A DNA stretch of 64,000 nt from NCBI RefSeq assembly GCF_008930665.1, contig NZ_PQMG01000002.1:248001-312000 (forward strand), in the 5' to 3' direction. Every line of letters starts with the position of its first letter. Positions within the stretch are counted from its first letter, which is position 1. The DNA is from Corynebacterium sp. 74A (GTDB lineage Bacteria > Actinomycetota > Actinomycetes > Mycobacteriales > Mycobacteriaceae). A model generated the notes under the pieces. The model saw only the letters and a program-made list of their open reading frames with translations, was not told where the DNA came from and did not search any database. Shown here in pieces: positions 18,222-26,566 of this stretch. The translations under genes were made by a program, and so were the position numbers.

Positions 18222-18500
18222 TTACCTACGTCCCTTCTTGTCATCCTTGACGTGACCCTTGAAGGTCTTGGTCGGTGCGAACTCGCCTAGCTTGTGGCCC
18301 ACCATGGAATCATCCACGAACACCGGCACGTGCTTGCGACCGTCATGGACGGCGAAGGTGTGACCGATGAAATCGGGAAGAATGGTGGAACGACGAGACC
18401 AGGTCTTGATTACCTTCTTGGTACCGTTTTCGTTCTGAACATCCACCTTGTTGAGGAGGTGCTCATCGACGAACGGGCCCTTCTTGAGGCTACGTGGCAT
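18222..18500 (-). CDS. rpsS: 30S ribosomal protein S19
   Basis: S19 sits in the head of the small subunit with S13. The 92-residue product shows the signature [46 protein letters not shown], and [22 protein letters not shown]. Full length. It lies 15 bp after rplB. Confidence 0.98.
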   Translation of the reverse strand: MPRSLKKGPFVDEHLLNKVDVQNENGTKKVIKTWSRRSTILPDFIGHTFAVHDGRKHVPVFVDDSMVGHKLGEFAPTKTFKGHVKDDKKGRR

Positions 18501-18515
18501 CTAAATTCCCTCCTC

Positions 18516-19352
18516 TTAACGCTTCTTGTTGGAACGACGACGGCGAACGATCATGTCGTTGCTGTAACGGTTCGGCTTGCGGGTACGAACTTCCTTCTTA
18601 CCCCAAGGCGACACAGGGTGGCGACCACCAGAGGTGCGGCCTTCACCACCACCGTGCGGGTGGTCAACCGGGTTCATCACGACACCGCGGACGGTAGGAC
18701 GTACGCCCTTCCAGCGCATACGGCCAGCCTTGCCCCAGCGGATGTTGATCTGATCCTGGTTTCCGACCTCGCCGATGGTGGCGCGGCAGCGCACATCCAC
18801 GCGGCGGATCTCGGAGGAGGGCATACGCAGCACGGCGTACTTTCCTTCCTTACCGAGCAGCTGGATCGAGGCACCAGCGGAACGAGCCAGCTTGGCACCA
18901 GCACCCGGCTTCAGTTCCACGCAGTGAATGGTGGTACCGGTCGGGATGTTGCGCAGCGGCAGGTTGTTGCCGGGCTTGATATCAGCATTGGGGCCGGATT
19001 CAACGATCGCGTGCTGCTTCAGGTTCTTCGGCGCCACGATGTAGCGCTTCTCGCCATCGGCGTAGTGAAGCAGAGCGATGTTGGCGGTACGGTTCGGGTC
19101 GTACTCGATGTGAGCGACCTTGGCCGGAATACCGTCCTTGTCGTTACGGCGGAAATCAATCACGCGGTAACGACGCTTGTGTCCGCCGCCCTTGTGGCGA
19201 ACGGTGATGTGACCGTGTACGTTACGGCCACCGGTCTTGCTCAGCGGGCGCAGCAGAGACTTCTCCGGGGTGGAACGAGTGATTTCCTCGAACTGGGAGA
19301 CAGAGCTCTGACGGCGACCCGGCGTAGTCGGCTTGTACTTACGAATAGCCAT
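18516..19352 (-). CDS. rplB: 50S ribosomal protein L2
   Basis: L2 is a core large-subunit protein next to the peptidyl-transferase centre. The 278-residue protein starts [14 protein letters not shown] and includes [20 protein letters not shown] and the C-terminal [14 protein letters not shown], which carries the conserved histidine linked to activity. It lies 33 bp downstream of rplW. Confidence 0.98.
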   Translation of the reverse strand: MAIRKYKPTTPGRRQSSVSQFEEITRSTPEKSLLRPLSKTGGRNVHGHITVRHKGGGHKRRYRVIDFRRNDKDGIPAKVAHIEYDPNRTANIALLHYADGEKRYIVAPKNLKQHAIVESGPNADIKPGNNLPLRNIPTGTTIHCVELKPGAGAKLARSAGASIQLLGKEGKYAVLRMPSSEIRRVDVRCRATIGEVGNQDQINIRWGKAGRMRWKGVRPTVRGVVMNPVDHPHGGGEGRTSGGRHPVSPWGKKEVRTRKPNRYSNDMIVRRRRSNKKR

Positions 19353-19385
19353 ACTTTCTCAGTCCTTAATGTCTCGACTCGCGGG

Positions 19386-19694
19386 TTACGCGGCCGAACC
19401 GCCGAAGATGTCGATTGCGTCGCTGCCTTCGCGCAGAGTCACGTAGGCGCGCTTGGTTGCCTTGCGCTGGCCGTAGCCGCCGGTGCGGGTGCGCTTGCGC
19501 TTGCCCTCACGGTTGGCGGTGTTGACGCGAGCCACCTTGACACCGAAGATCTCCTCGATGGCGTGACCAATAGCGCGCTTGTTGGCGCGGGGGTCCACCA
19601 GGAAGGTGTAGGTGTTCTGCTCCATCAACTCATACGACTTCTCGGAGACAACCGGAGCGATGATGATGTCGCGGGGATTGGCGATCTTAGCCAT
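19386..19694 (-). CDS. rplW: 50S ribosomal protein L23
   Basis: L23 surrounds the tunnel exit and is the main contact for trigger factor and SRP. The 102-residue product carries [34 protein letters not shown] and [18 protein letters not shown], the ferredoxin-like core. Its start overlaps the rplD stop by 1 nt, indicating translational coupling. Confidence 0.97.
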   Translation of the reverse strand: MAKIANPRDIIIAPVVSEKSYELMEQNTYTFLVDPRANKRAIGHAIEEIFGVKVARVNTANREGKRKRTRTGGYGQRKATKRAYVTLREGSDAIDIFGGSAA

Positions 19695-20347
19695 TACTTC
19701 TCCTCCTTCTCGACGCGCTGTGCGCGGGTCACGAAGGCGTTCAGTGCCTCGACCGAGAACACGACGTCGTCGGAGTACAACACATCGTAGGTGTTGAGCT
19801 GATCGGCGACGAGGGTACGAACGTGCGGCAGGTTGTTGACGGACTTGCGCGCGGTGATGTCCTCGCGAGTCACGACAACCAGAATCTGACGACGGTCGGT
19901 GAGACGCTCGAGGAAGCCCTTGGCCTTCTTAGTGGAAGGCACCTGGCCCGGCACGAGCTCGGAGACCACGTGAATGCGGTCGTGACGAGCGCGGTCAGAG
20001 AGAGCGCCACGCAGAGCGGCGGCGATCATCTTCTTCGGGGTGCGCTGAGCGTAGTTACGCGGCTTGGGGCCGTGGACAATGCCGCCACCGGTCCAGTGCG
20101 GAGCACGGATGGAACCCTGGCGAGCACGGCCGGTGCCCTTCTGGCGCCACGGCTTCTTACCACCGCCGCGGACTTCGCCGCGGGTCTTGGTGGAGTGAGT
20201 GCCCTGACGCTTGGCGGAGAGCTGTGCATTCACAACCTGGTGCATCAGCGCAATGCTGGCGTCCTGGTCGAAAATGGATGCGGGCAGCTCAACCTGGCCG
20301 TCGGTGCCACCGTCAGCGGTGTGGACGTCAAGCTTGAGATTGGTCAT
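19694..20347 (-). CDS. rplD: 50S ribosomal protein L4
   Basis: L4 extends a loop into the exit tunnel and in some bacteria autoregulates the S10 operon. The 217-residue protein contains the loop segment [49 protein letters not shown] interrupted only by usual residues, and a C-terminal Rossmann-like domain. The start overlaps the rplC stop (ATGA), and its stop overlaps the rplW start. Confidence 0.98.
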   Translation of the reverse strand: MTNLKLDVHTADGGTDGQVELPASIFDQDASIALMHQVVNAQLSAKRQGTHSTKTRGEVRGGGKKPWRQKGTGRARQGSIRAPHWTGGGIVHGPKPRNYAQRTPKKMIAAALRGALSDRARHDRIHVVSELVPGQVPSTKKAKGFLERLTDRRQILVVVTREDITARKSVNNLPHVRTLVADQLNTYDVLYSDDVVFSVEALNAFVTRAQRVEKEEK

Positions 20348-21000
20348 GCGTGTGCACCGCCCTTCACTGCGGTCTTAACGGTTACGATTCCACCGCGTAC
20401 ACCAGGGATAGCACCCTTGATGAGCAACAGATTGGAATCGGCGTCGATCTTCTGAACCTTCAGGTTCTGGGTGGTGACGCGGTTGTTACCCATGCGTCCA
20501 GCCATACGCTTGCCCTTGAAAACGCGACCCGGGGTAGCGCAGGCGCCAATGCCACCGACGCGGCGGTGAGCGGCCTGGTTACCGTGGGCTGCGCCCTGGC
20601 CAGCAAAGCCGTGACGCTTCATACCGCCGGCGAAGCCGTGGCCCTTGGAGGTGCCGGTGACATCCACGAAGTCAATGCCTTCGAAGATCTCCACGGTCAC
20701 GTCCTGGCCGACCTCATATCCGCTCACATCGTCGAGACGAATCTCGGTGAGGTGGCGGCGAGGGGTAACGCCAGCTTTCTTGAAGTGACCAGCGCCAGGC
20801 TTGTTCACCTTGCGAGGGTCGATGTCGCCATAGGCGATCTGGATGGCGTTGTAGCCATCGGTTTCAACGGTTCGGATCTGGGTAACCACACAGGGCCCAG
20901 CCTCGACGACGGTCACCGGTACAACGCGGTTCTCCTCGTCGAAGACCTGGGTCATGCCGAGCTTGGTACCCAGAATGCCCTTGATCTCTTGTTCACTCAT
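20344..21000 (-). CDS. rplC: 50S ribosomal protein L3
   Basis: L3 nucleates 50S assembly and reaches to the peptidyl-transferase centre. The 218-residue product has [32 protein letters not shown], then [14 protein letters not shown] and [14 protein letters not shown], all diagnostic of bacterial L3. It lies 32 bp after rpsJ and overlaps rplD by 4 nt. Confidence 0.98.
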   Translation of the reverse strand: MSEQEIKGILGTKLGMTQVFDEENRVVPVTVVEAGPCVVTQIRTVETDGYNAIQIAYGDIDPRKVNKPGAGHFKKAGVTPRRHLTEIRLDDVSGYEVGQDVTVEIFEGIDFVDVTGTSKGHGFAGGMKRHGFAGQGAAHGNQAAHRRVGGIGACATPGRVFKGKRMAGRMGNNRVTTQNLKVQKIDADSNLLLIKGAIPGVRGGIVTVKTAVKGGAHA

Positions 21001-21032
21001 TATCTATTCTCCGTGCCAAAAAGTTTCGTCGA

Positions 21033-21338
21033 TCACTGAATGTTCACGTCGACGCTGGCCGGCAGATCGATGCGCATGAGGGCATCAACCGTCTTCGGCG
21101 TCGGGTCGAGGATATCGATCAGGCGCTTATGCGTGCGCATCTCGAAGTGCTCGCGAGAGTCCTTGTACTTATGGGGAGAACGAATAACGGCGTACACGTT
21201 CTTTTCAGTGGGCAGTGGCACAGGGCCGACAACACGGGCGCCTGTGCGGGTGACCGTCTCCACGATCTTGCGTGCAGACGCATCGATCGCCTCATGGTCA
21301 TAGGCCTTGAGCCGAATGCGGATTTTTTGTCCCGCCAC
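21033..21338 (-). CDS. rpsJ: 30S ribosomal protein S10
   Basis: S10 is a small-subunit head protein and, as NusE, a partner in transcription antitermination. With a GTG start at 21338 the product is 101 residues ([22 protein letters not shown]... ending ASVDVNIQ), the standard actinobacterial length, preceded by AGAGG 6 nt upstream. An upstream in-frame start at 21365 would add nine residues not seen in the family. It heads the eleven-gene S10 operon. Confidence 0.97.
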   Translation of the reverse strand: MAGQKIRIRLKAYDHEAIDASARKIVETVTRTGARVVGPVPLPTEKNVYAVIRSPHKYKDSREHFEMRTHKRLIDILDPTPKTVDALMRIDLPASVDVNIQ

Positions 21339-21840
21339 GCTAATCCTCTTCCTCGCTTGTCCCACATCGAATTCGAGTGGTGGGAATCGCTTTCATGTTC
21401 TCTATAACGTTGTCCGGCCGGTCAGTTGGGGCTGGTCGCAACGCCAGTGTTACTTGTCGGTTTCTCACAAAGTAGGAAAGAAAGTTGGGTGCATGATGTA
21501 AACATCACGCCCAGTGCTTTGTATCCCTACGTGCTAGTTCCGCTTCCCCCTAGTTCACACTGGATGAGAGCGAGACGATGACCGTAGTTATCCAAGCTGG
21601 AAGGGATTGTTCATCCGGTTTCCATACTGCCGCTGTTTACTTACCATGCCCCTTCTTCGCGATCCGGTCTCCACGCAACCTTGTGCGCGGACCCCATCTC
21701 TACGGCCGCATCCGAAGATGCGACAGAAGGTGGTTCATGCTTGCCCTACCAGCGCCGGCCAACCCCTATCCACCCTGATAGAGGGCAGTTTTGAGGCGCC
21801 GCCGTGTTAAGGCAACTCAAGTATTAAAACACAGAGCTCC

Positions 21841-21903
21841 CGATAAGCGCAAGTAGTTGCCGATTTTCCGCTCCGCGGCACGCTTATCGACGCCGCCCTC
21901 CCC
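21841..21903. repeat. Inverted pair of CGATAAGCG elements, including a 26-bp copy
   Basis: CGATAAGCG at 21841-21849 faces CGCTTATCG at 21881-21889, giving 9-bp arms with a 31-bp spacer. The right-hand element extends to 21878-21903 and is the exact reverse complement of the 26 bp at 10539-10564. Confidence 0.8.
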
Positions 21904-21941
21904 GCACCGTTAGTCCCTGCCCTAGAAGCTACGGACACCGG

Positions 21942-22129
21942 GCGATGTAACGCTTCACACCCCGCGCGCGTTTCAGCTTATGTCCCGTGTACATCGCGGC
22001 GTGCGACCGTCTACCTCTTTTCGCGCCGTGTCTGCAGAGACCCCAGGGCGACGCCACCCCACGCCCCCTCGAGACGTGGTCGCCCGACACGGCGCCCCGT
22101 ACCTGCGAGCCCCAGCTCACAGGTACGGG
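21942..22129. other. Three consecutive stem-loops upstream of the protease gene
   Basis: Three inverted repeats follow one another. GCGATGT (21942-21948) pairs with ACATCGC (21991-21997). GCGCCGTGTC (22023-22032) pairs with GACACGGCGC (22086-22095), with a nested GGGCGA/TCGCCC. CCCGTACCTG (22096-22105) pairs with CAGGTACGGG (22120-22129). No reading frame explains them. They could be an RNA leader, an independent small RNA, or operators. I do not recognise a known riboswitch. Confidence 0.5.
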
Positions 22130-22177
22130 TATAGATTAGGGTGAGAGACCCCCTCTCCCCATCACGTCACGAACAGA

Positions 22178-22933
22178 ATGAGATTAATGAAGCCTTCCTC
22201 CCTTTTCGCCACCGTTGCCGCCGGCATCATGGCCGCAGCCGCCGTTTTCGCCCCCACTGCCAGCGCCACCACCCACTCCGGTGATTCTATTTTGATGGAC
22301 ACCGCCGATGGCAGCACCTATGGCTGCACCCTCACCGATATCCGCCACGACAACACTGGCCGCGCCTGGGGCGTCACTGCTGGCCACTGCTTCGAAGAAG
22401 CCGATGTCGTCTCCGTGCGCTCTGCCGGCGATGACCAGGTGCTCGCCACCGGCACCGAATTGGCTGAACTCAAGACCTTCTACGGCCACAATAACGAGCT
22501 TCTTCCCCCGCAGGTACAAGACGTGGCGGTATTCCCGCTCGCCGCTGGCGTGGACTATGACGCCACCACCATCCACTCCTATTCGCACCACCGCCCCATC
22601 CTGAGCGAGCTGGTCAAGGGCAATCCCTTCTACGATGCATGGAACTCCCCGTGGGAGCTCGGCGAGCCGCAGGCCATCACTCCCGATCTCGTCGGCCGTA
22701 CCGCCTGCCAGGAAGGTGGCTCCTTGGGTCGCACCTGTGGCGTGATCGTCTACTCCGATCCGGAGTCCTCCACCGTGGTGGCCATTGTGCCCACCATCCA
22801 GGGCGACTCCGGCGGCCCGCTGCACGTGGCCGGCGCGGACGGAAAGCGCCACGTCATTGGCGCCCTGTCCGGCGGCACCATCCTGCTCGTCAATTCCTTC
22901 TCGGACCCGAGCCATTTCCCGCTCTTCGGCTAA
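22178..22933 (+). CDS. Secreted trypsin-like serine protease (S1 family)
   Basis: This 251-residue exported protein has a signal peptide ending around residues 28-31 (APTASA). The chymotrypsin-fold triad is readable: His70 in VTAGHC, Asp115 in VQDVAVF, Ser211 in QGDSGGPL. Cysteines 50/71 and 177/187 are placed for disulfides. The protein is short for the family and has no pro-region or C-terminal anchor. A second ATG at 22187 would also keep the signal peptide. It is monocistronic and ends at the terminator at 22959-22990. Substrate unknown; similar small S1 proteases are common in corynebacterial secretomes. Confidence 0.88.
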   Translation: MRLMKPSSLFATVAAGIMAAAAVFAPTASATTHSGDSILMDTADGSTYGCTLTDIRHDNTGRAWGVTAGHCFEEADVVSVRSAGDDQVLATGTELAELKTFYGHNNELLPPQVQDVAVFPLAAGVDYDATTIHSYSHHRPILSELVKGNPFYDAWNSPWELGEPQAITPDLVGRTACQEGGSLGRTCGVIVYSDPESSTVVAIVPTIQGDSGGPLHVAGADGKRHVIGALSGGTILLVNSFSDPSHFPLFG

Positions 22934-22958
22934 ATAGCGCCGCGCGACTGCGCACCTC

Positions 22959-22990
22959 ACCCCCGATCATCCCTGCGATGGTCGGGGGTT
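22959..22990 (+). terminator. Terminator of the protease gene
   Basis: ACCCCCGA (22959-22966) pairs with TCGGGGGT (22982-22989), with an inner ATC/GAT extension and a short T run, 26 bp after the stop codon. Confidence 0.75.
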
Positions 22991-23309
22991 TCCTCGTGTT
23001 TATCCCGTGTCGTCCGGATGCGGCTTACCCGCAGAGAATTCCACTAAGAACATTGAAGAATAGCGATATGAGGTGTAAATGGCGTTCTTTTTCTCCTATT
23101 TTTCTTCGTTACTGAACTGATACCTAGCGAAGGGTGCCAAACCAGCAGGTTAGGTCTAAGATGGCGAGGGCGGCCTCAACTATTAAGACCGCACGATCGC
23201 CGAACACCTTCGGCCCTGCATACTGGGCCGTCTCACCTAAGGATTAGTTCTCTGGTGAGAATGGGTCCGGCGCAGAATTTTCGATACTTTATACAAAGGA
23301 GAATTTCTC
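22991..23309. other. Leader region of the Asp23 locus
   Basis: No gene is visible in these ~320 bp. A small CCGAACACCTTCGG hairpin lies near 23195-23210. Just before the first Asp23 gene is AAAGGAG (23296-23302), a strong ribosome binding site, and an AT-rich GATACTTTATAC stretch that may include the -10. I see no confident -35. Confidence 0.4.
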
Positions 23310-23765
23310 ATGGCTGAGAACGAGAAGAAGACCGGCACCGACATCGACGTCAAGAACGATTCCGTTTTGGACACCCAGCGCGGCCGCACCAGCATCGACG
23401 ACGTCGTGGTTGCAAAGATCGCTGGCATCGCTGCCCGCGAGGTCTCCGGTGTGCACGACCTAGGCGGCGGCGCTGCTCGTATGGTTGGCGCTCTGCGCGA
23501 CTCCTTCAACGCTGGCACCGACGTGCGCCAGGGTGTGGACGTTGAGGTTGGCGAGACCGAGGCTGCTGCCGACGTCGCCATCATCGCCGAGTACGGCGTA
23601 GCCATCCACGAGCTGGCTGAGGCTATCCGCCAGAACGTTATCGACGCTATCGAGTCCATGACCGGCCTGAAGGTCACCGAGGTCAACGTTGTGGTTCACG
23701 ACGTCAACCTCCCTAAGGACGAGAACGAGGACGAGGAAGAGTCCGCCGCTCCTCGCGTCAACTAA
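23310..23765 (+). CDS. Asp23/Gls24-family envelope stress protein
   Basis: This 151-residue soluble protein has the Asp23 domain: RGRTSIDDVVVAKIAGIAAREVSGV, then a valine-rich VDVEVGETEAAADVAIIAEYG and LKVTEVNVVVHDV. It has an acidic C-terminal tail (DENEDEEES). In staphylococci Asp23 coats the membrane through the anchor AmaP and its loss triggers cell-wall stress signals. Here it is the first gene of a six-gene plus-strand set ending in an AmaP-like anchor. A strong AAAGGAG precedes it, suggesting high expression. Confidence 0.88.
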   Translation: MAENEKKTGTDIDVKNDSVLDTQRGRTSIDDVVVAKIAGIAAREVSGVHDLGGGAARMVGALRDSFNAGTDVRQGVDVEVGETEAAADVAIIAEYGVAIHELAEAIRQNVIDAIESMTGLKVTEVNVVVHDVNLPKDENEDEEESAAPRVN

Positions 23766-23803
23766 ACGCGACTGCGAACAGCCTCATCAGCGTTCATAAC
23801 CAT

Positions 23804-24115
23804 ATGTCTCATACACCGCATCGTCTTGACCAGACACACGCGGCAGAACTGAGCGATGCTCTCCTCGGAGTGGACGGGGTTGACTCCCTCCACTCCGGGC
23901 GATACGGGCAGATTGCGCTTCTCTATCCCGGTGTTCGTTACCCGGGTTTGGCTCAGCGCACGTCCGATAATGGCGACCAGCGACTGGAGATCCATCTCGT
24001 GGTCACCCAGGATGCCCTCTCTGACCTACAGGGCGTGGCACAACGGTGCCGCGAGGTTGCATCCCCTTATGTTTCTGGCGCTATCGATGTCACCATCGCC
24101 GACGTCGCCGCGTAG
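23804..24115 (+). CDS. Small Asp23-locus protein
   Basis: This is a 103-residue protein with no membrane span. The pattern AELSDALLGVDGVDSLHSGRYGQIALLYPGVRYPGL followed by RLEIHLVVTQDALSDLQGVAQRCREVASPYVSGAIDVTIADV looks like a shortened Asp23-type alpha/beta fold: a helix, a 'GV' turn, then alternating strands. It lies 38 bp after the first Asp23 gene and 62 bp before the next small gene. I infer a scaffold partner of Asp23; I know no characterised homologue. Confidence 0.75.
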   Translation: MSHTPHRLDQTHAAELSDALLGVDGVDSLHSGRYGQIALLYPGVRYPGLAQRTSDNGDQRLEIHLVVTQDALSDLQGVAQRCREVASPYVSGAIDVTIADVAA

Positions 24116-24177
24116 CGGGTTCACCCCTTCCCAGGGCGTGAACCCCACATCATTTCTAGACTTCAAGGACACATTCC

Positions 24178-24366
24178 ATGAGTAAATTTGAACTCGGAAT
24201 CGTCATTGGCCTCGCGCTTGCCTTCGCTGGCATTTTCGGCGGCTTCGGCGGTTTCTTCCTTGCGCTCGCGCTGGGCACCCTCGGCGGCGTCCTCGGGGCC
24301 CACTTCGGTGGCGAGATCGACCTGCGACGCGCATTCGACTCCGTGAACAATCGCGGAAGGGGATAG
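24178..24366 (+). CDS. Small integral membrane protein (DUF2273-like) of the Asp23 locus
   Basis: This 62-residue protein has one or two glycine-rich hydrophobic segments (IVIGLALAFAGIFGGF and FFLALALGTLGGVLGAHFG), then the charged EIDLRRAFDSVNNRG. Similar small membrane proteins sit beside asp23/amaP in Firmicutes and actinobacteria. It ends 3 bp before the GTG of the next gene, so it is co-transcribed. It probably helps tether Asp23-type proteins at the membrane (inference). Confidence 0.75.
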   Translation: MSKFELGIVIGLALAFAGIFGGFGGFFLALALGTLGGVLGAHFGGEIDLRRAFDSVNNRGRG

Positions 24367-24369
24367 CAC

Positions 24370-25353
24370 GTGACGGCCCCCAGTACTACTGATGGCCGCG
24401 GCCGCACCAGCATCGACGAACGCGTCACTCGCACGATCATCCTCGAAGCGCTGAACGCTGTCCCCGGCACAGTGAAGCTCGAGCGGCTTGGCCGCCGCAG
24501 CTTCCCGCGTATCGACGCCCTCGTGGACAACGAGTACCGCACCGTCTCTGTGGAGGCCTTCATCGCCTGCTCCTTCCCTGCCCCAGTGACCTCTGTGGCA
24601 GAGATGGCCCGCCGCGCTATCGCCGGCGCGGTGAAGACCTATCTCGACTACGAGTGTGAATCAGTCTCCGTGGTTGTTGGCACCGTGGTCCGTGGCGAAC
24701 AGCGACTCTCTCTCGAGGAGCTACGCCACTACGATCCCATCCCCACCCCCGTGGAGCTGGTGAATCGCCGCCCCGAGCAGCTCACCGCCATCACCACCGC
24801 TGACTATTACCCCGGCGTAAAAGGCCGCGAGGTGAGCGTCGATAAGCAGAGTGCTGCGCTCGCTGAAATCGAGGTAGCTGAGCGTTCCCCGCTTCAGCCC
24901 ATTAAGGTCAATCGCAGCGCCGAACCACGTCCGGTACGCGCGCCGCAGCGCCAAGAGCCGATCGTGGTGCAAGCTCCCAAGAGCATCACGGCGGTGCCGG
25001 TGCAGGCGCCGAAACGCGCCACCCCGCACTCGCCCCGTGTCCGCCCGCGCCCCGAAATCACTCCCGTGCGAGTGAACACGGTGCCCGTGCGTCCGGCGCA
25101 GCGCCCGCAGCCGACCGAGCCCTACCACCCCAGCGCCCCGGAGCGCCCAGCACTCACCCCAGTGCGGGCCCGCCGCGTGCCCGTGGTGGAGGTGCGTGCG
25201 CCGAAGCCGATCGAGCCTTTCCGCCCGAGCGCGCCGAAGCGTCCGCGTCTCATCGAGCCACGTCGTAACCCGCAAAAACCCACCATCCGTCCTGTGGTTA
25301 ATCCCAGTGCGGTCTACCAGCCCACACCCCAGAAGAGGAGGTCCGCACGATGA
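24370..25353 (+). CDS. Asp23-family protein with a long proline-rich basic tail
   Basis: Residues ~10-125 form an Asp23-like domain opening with GRTSIDERVTRTIILEALNAVPG, nearly the same signature as the first Asp23 gene. Residues ~175-327 are low-complexity, rich in Pro, Arg and Val. They include an imperfect internal duplication: EPYHPSAPERPALTPVRARR, then EPFRPSAPKRPRLIEPRR. The tail carries a strong positive charge and looks disordered. The start is GTG. The stop overlaps the next ATG (ATGA), so translation is probably coupled. A cationic tail suggests binding to anionic phospholipid, nucleic acid or wall polymer (inference). Confidence 0.82.
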   Translation: MTAPSTTDGRGRTSIDERVTRTIILEALNAVPGTVKLERLGRRSFPRIDALVDNEYRTVSVEAFIACSFPAPVTSVAEMARRAIAGAVKTYLDYECESVSVVVGTVVRGEQRLSLEELRHYDPIPTPVELVNRRPEQLTAITTADYYPGVKGREVSVDKQSAALAEIEVAERSPLQPIKVNRSAEPRPVRAPQRQEPIVVQAPKSITAVPVQAPKRATPHSPRVRPRPEITPVRVNTVPVRPAQRPQPTEPYHPSAPERPALTPVRARRVPVVEVRAPKPIEPFRPSAPKRPRLIEPRRNPQKPTIRPVVNPSAVYQPTPQKRRSAR

Positions 25354-25871
25354 AAGCACAACCCGCAGCCCGCGGAGTAGCGATCTTCATCGGCCTGCTC
25401 CTCGTCGCCGCCGGCGCTATCGCCGGCCGGGAACTTTGGGTCCTGCTCTCCGATACCAACCAGAGCAGCTGGATCGAACCCGTGCTGAATTATCTGCGCG
25501 ATGTCGATCAGTGGGCCACGTGGATGTTTGCAGTCGCCGGGGCGTGCGCCGCGCTTGCCCTGATCCTGCTGTTTATCGCATTCAAACCGCGCTCCACCAC
25601 GCACCTCGAATACAGCTACGGTGATACCACCCTGCATATTCGTCGCGTGGACTTCGCCCGCCTGCTCACCGCCACCGCCCTCAGCATTCCTGGGGTGCGC
25701 GCCGCGGAGAGCACTGTGCGGAAGAAGAAGGCGGGCGTGCAGGTACAGACTGACTTCGCCGACGAAGCCATGCTGGACAAGTTGCGCGCGGAAGAGGAGA
25801 AGCACGTTCATGCACTCTCCTCGTCCATGAAGCTGAAGATCACCACTCACAACGACGGAAAGGAAAGCTAG
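25350..25871 (+). CDS. DUF6286-like two-span membrane protein of the Asp23 locus
   Basis: This 173-residue protein has a hydrophobic segment near the N-terminus (VAIFIGLLLVAAGAIAG) and a second at ~52-72 (WMFAVAGACAALALILLFIAF). A C-terminal cytoplasmic domain follows (FARLLTATALSIPGVRAAESTVRKKKAGVQVQTDF) that echoes the strand pattern of Asp23. Proteins of this layout accompany Asp23 genes in actinobacteria (DUF6286). It overlaps the upstream gene by 4 nt and directly abuts the next (TAG-ATG). Confidence 0.78.
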   Translation: MKAQPAARGVAIFIGLLLVAAGAIAGRELWVLLSDTNQSSWIEPVLNYLRDVDQWATWMFAVAGACAALALILLFIAFKPRSTTHLEYSYGDTTLHIRRVDFARLLTATALSIPGVRAAESTVRKKKAGVQVQTDFADEAMLDKLRAEEEKHVHALSSSMKLKITTHNDGKES

Positions 25872-26492
25872 ATGACTACCCGCCTTTCTTTTATTGACCG
25901 TCTCGTGGTGTTCCTCGTAGCTCTGCTCCTCGGCGCCTTCGCTGCCCCGTTTATTGGTACGCTTTTCGACGCCCAGTGGGCCCAAGACATCTTCGCATGG
26001 CTTGACATCCCCAATTGGCCCGACGCCGTGGAGGGCAGCGGCTGGATCATCGGTCTAGCCGTAACCATCGCCGTGGCCGTCCTCATCGGATTGCCGCTGA
26101 TCATCGCCAACCTGCGCACCCATCGTTTCTCCCGAGGCACCGCCTCCCGGGATTCGGTGGAGGCTGCCGGCACGGGACTCGGCGGTACCGAGGATCTGCA
26201 CGGGCGCATTAGTGTCGAGGTCGCTGACCTCGCCGATGCCGCCGCAGACTCCATCGAGACCATCGACGGCGTGGAGCGCGTCCGCACCAAGGTGTACGTC
26301 GATCGCTCCGAGCCCACCATGCAGTTCACGATTCTGGCGAAGCCGGCCTCGCTACACAGCGGCCTCCTCCCGGAGCTCGACTCCATCCGCCACAGCCTCG
26401 ACGAGGCCCTGCCGGAAACCAAGATCGCGATTCGCTACATCCTGGAGATGTTGCCGAATCAGCGCCGCATCTCCACCAATAGCACCGTCTAG
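25872..26492 (+). CDS. AmaP-like membrane anchor of the Asp23 locus
   Basis: This 206-residue protein has two N-terminal membrane spans (~9-33 and ~58-82) and a cytoplasmic C-terminal domain starting around DLHGRISVEVADLADAAADSIETIDGVERVRTKVYVDR. The layout matches AmaP, the protein that holds Asp23 at the membrane in staphylococci. It is the last gene of the locus and is followed by a very strong hairpin at 26526-26566. The gene symbol is withheld because similarity is architectural. Confidence 0.75.
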   Translation: MTTRLSFIDRLVVFLVALLLGAFAAPFIGTLFDAQWAQDIFAWLDIPNWPDAVEGSGWIIGLAVTIAVAVLIGLPLIIANLRTHRFSRGTASRDSVEAAGTGLGGTEDLHGRISVEVADLADAAADSIETIDGVERVRTKVYVDRSEPTMQFTILAKPASLHSGLLPELDSIRHSLDEALPETKIAIRYILEMLPNQRRISTNSTV

Positions 26493-26525
26493 GAGCCATT
26501 GGGGTTCCTCGACAGCTCATTGGAC

Positions 26526-26566
26526 CAGCAGCGCCCCTCTCGCTACGGCGAGCAGGGGCGCTGCTG
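26526..26566 (+). terminator. Strong hairpin closing the Asp23 locus
   Basis: A perfect 13-bp stem (CAGCAGCGCCCCT with its complement) encloses an inner CTCGC/GCGAG stem with a TACG loop, 34 bp after the last stop. It has no T tract. Confidence 0.65.

Larger units (their letters stand above)
21339..22177. other. Long non-coding region between the S10 operon and the protease gene
   Basis: These 839 bp carry no convincing gene. The first ~200 bp must hold the S10 operon promoter; a minus-strand TATAGA near 21402 is a weak -10 candidate without a clear -35. Positions 21841-21903 carry inverted copies of the CGATAAGCG repeat. Positions 21942-22129 carry three successive inverted repeats with 7-, 10- and 10-bp arms. 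TATAGA at 22131-22136 could be the -10 of the protease gene. A 66-codon frame at 21578-21778 has no support. Confidence 0.6.

Noticed and set aside
18294..19790. 498-codon plus-strand frame opposite rpsS-rplB-rplW
   Set aside because: Crosses three ribosomal protein genes on the other strand; explained by codon bias.
21578..21778. 66-codon frame in the rpsJ-protease gap
   Set aside because: Rare-codon-rich, Cys/Arg/Pro composition, no ribosome binding site, overlapping alternative frame of equal length.
22023..22129. Possible 6C RNA, because of two adjacent hairpins with C-rich loops
   Set aside because: The loops do not contain runs of six cytosines and the context differs from known actinobacterial 6C loci; kept only as an unknown structure.
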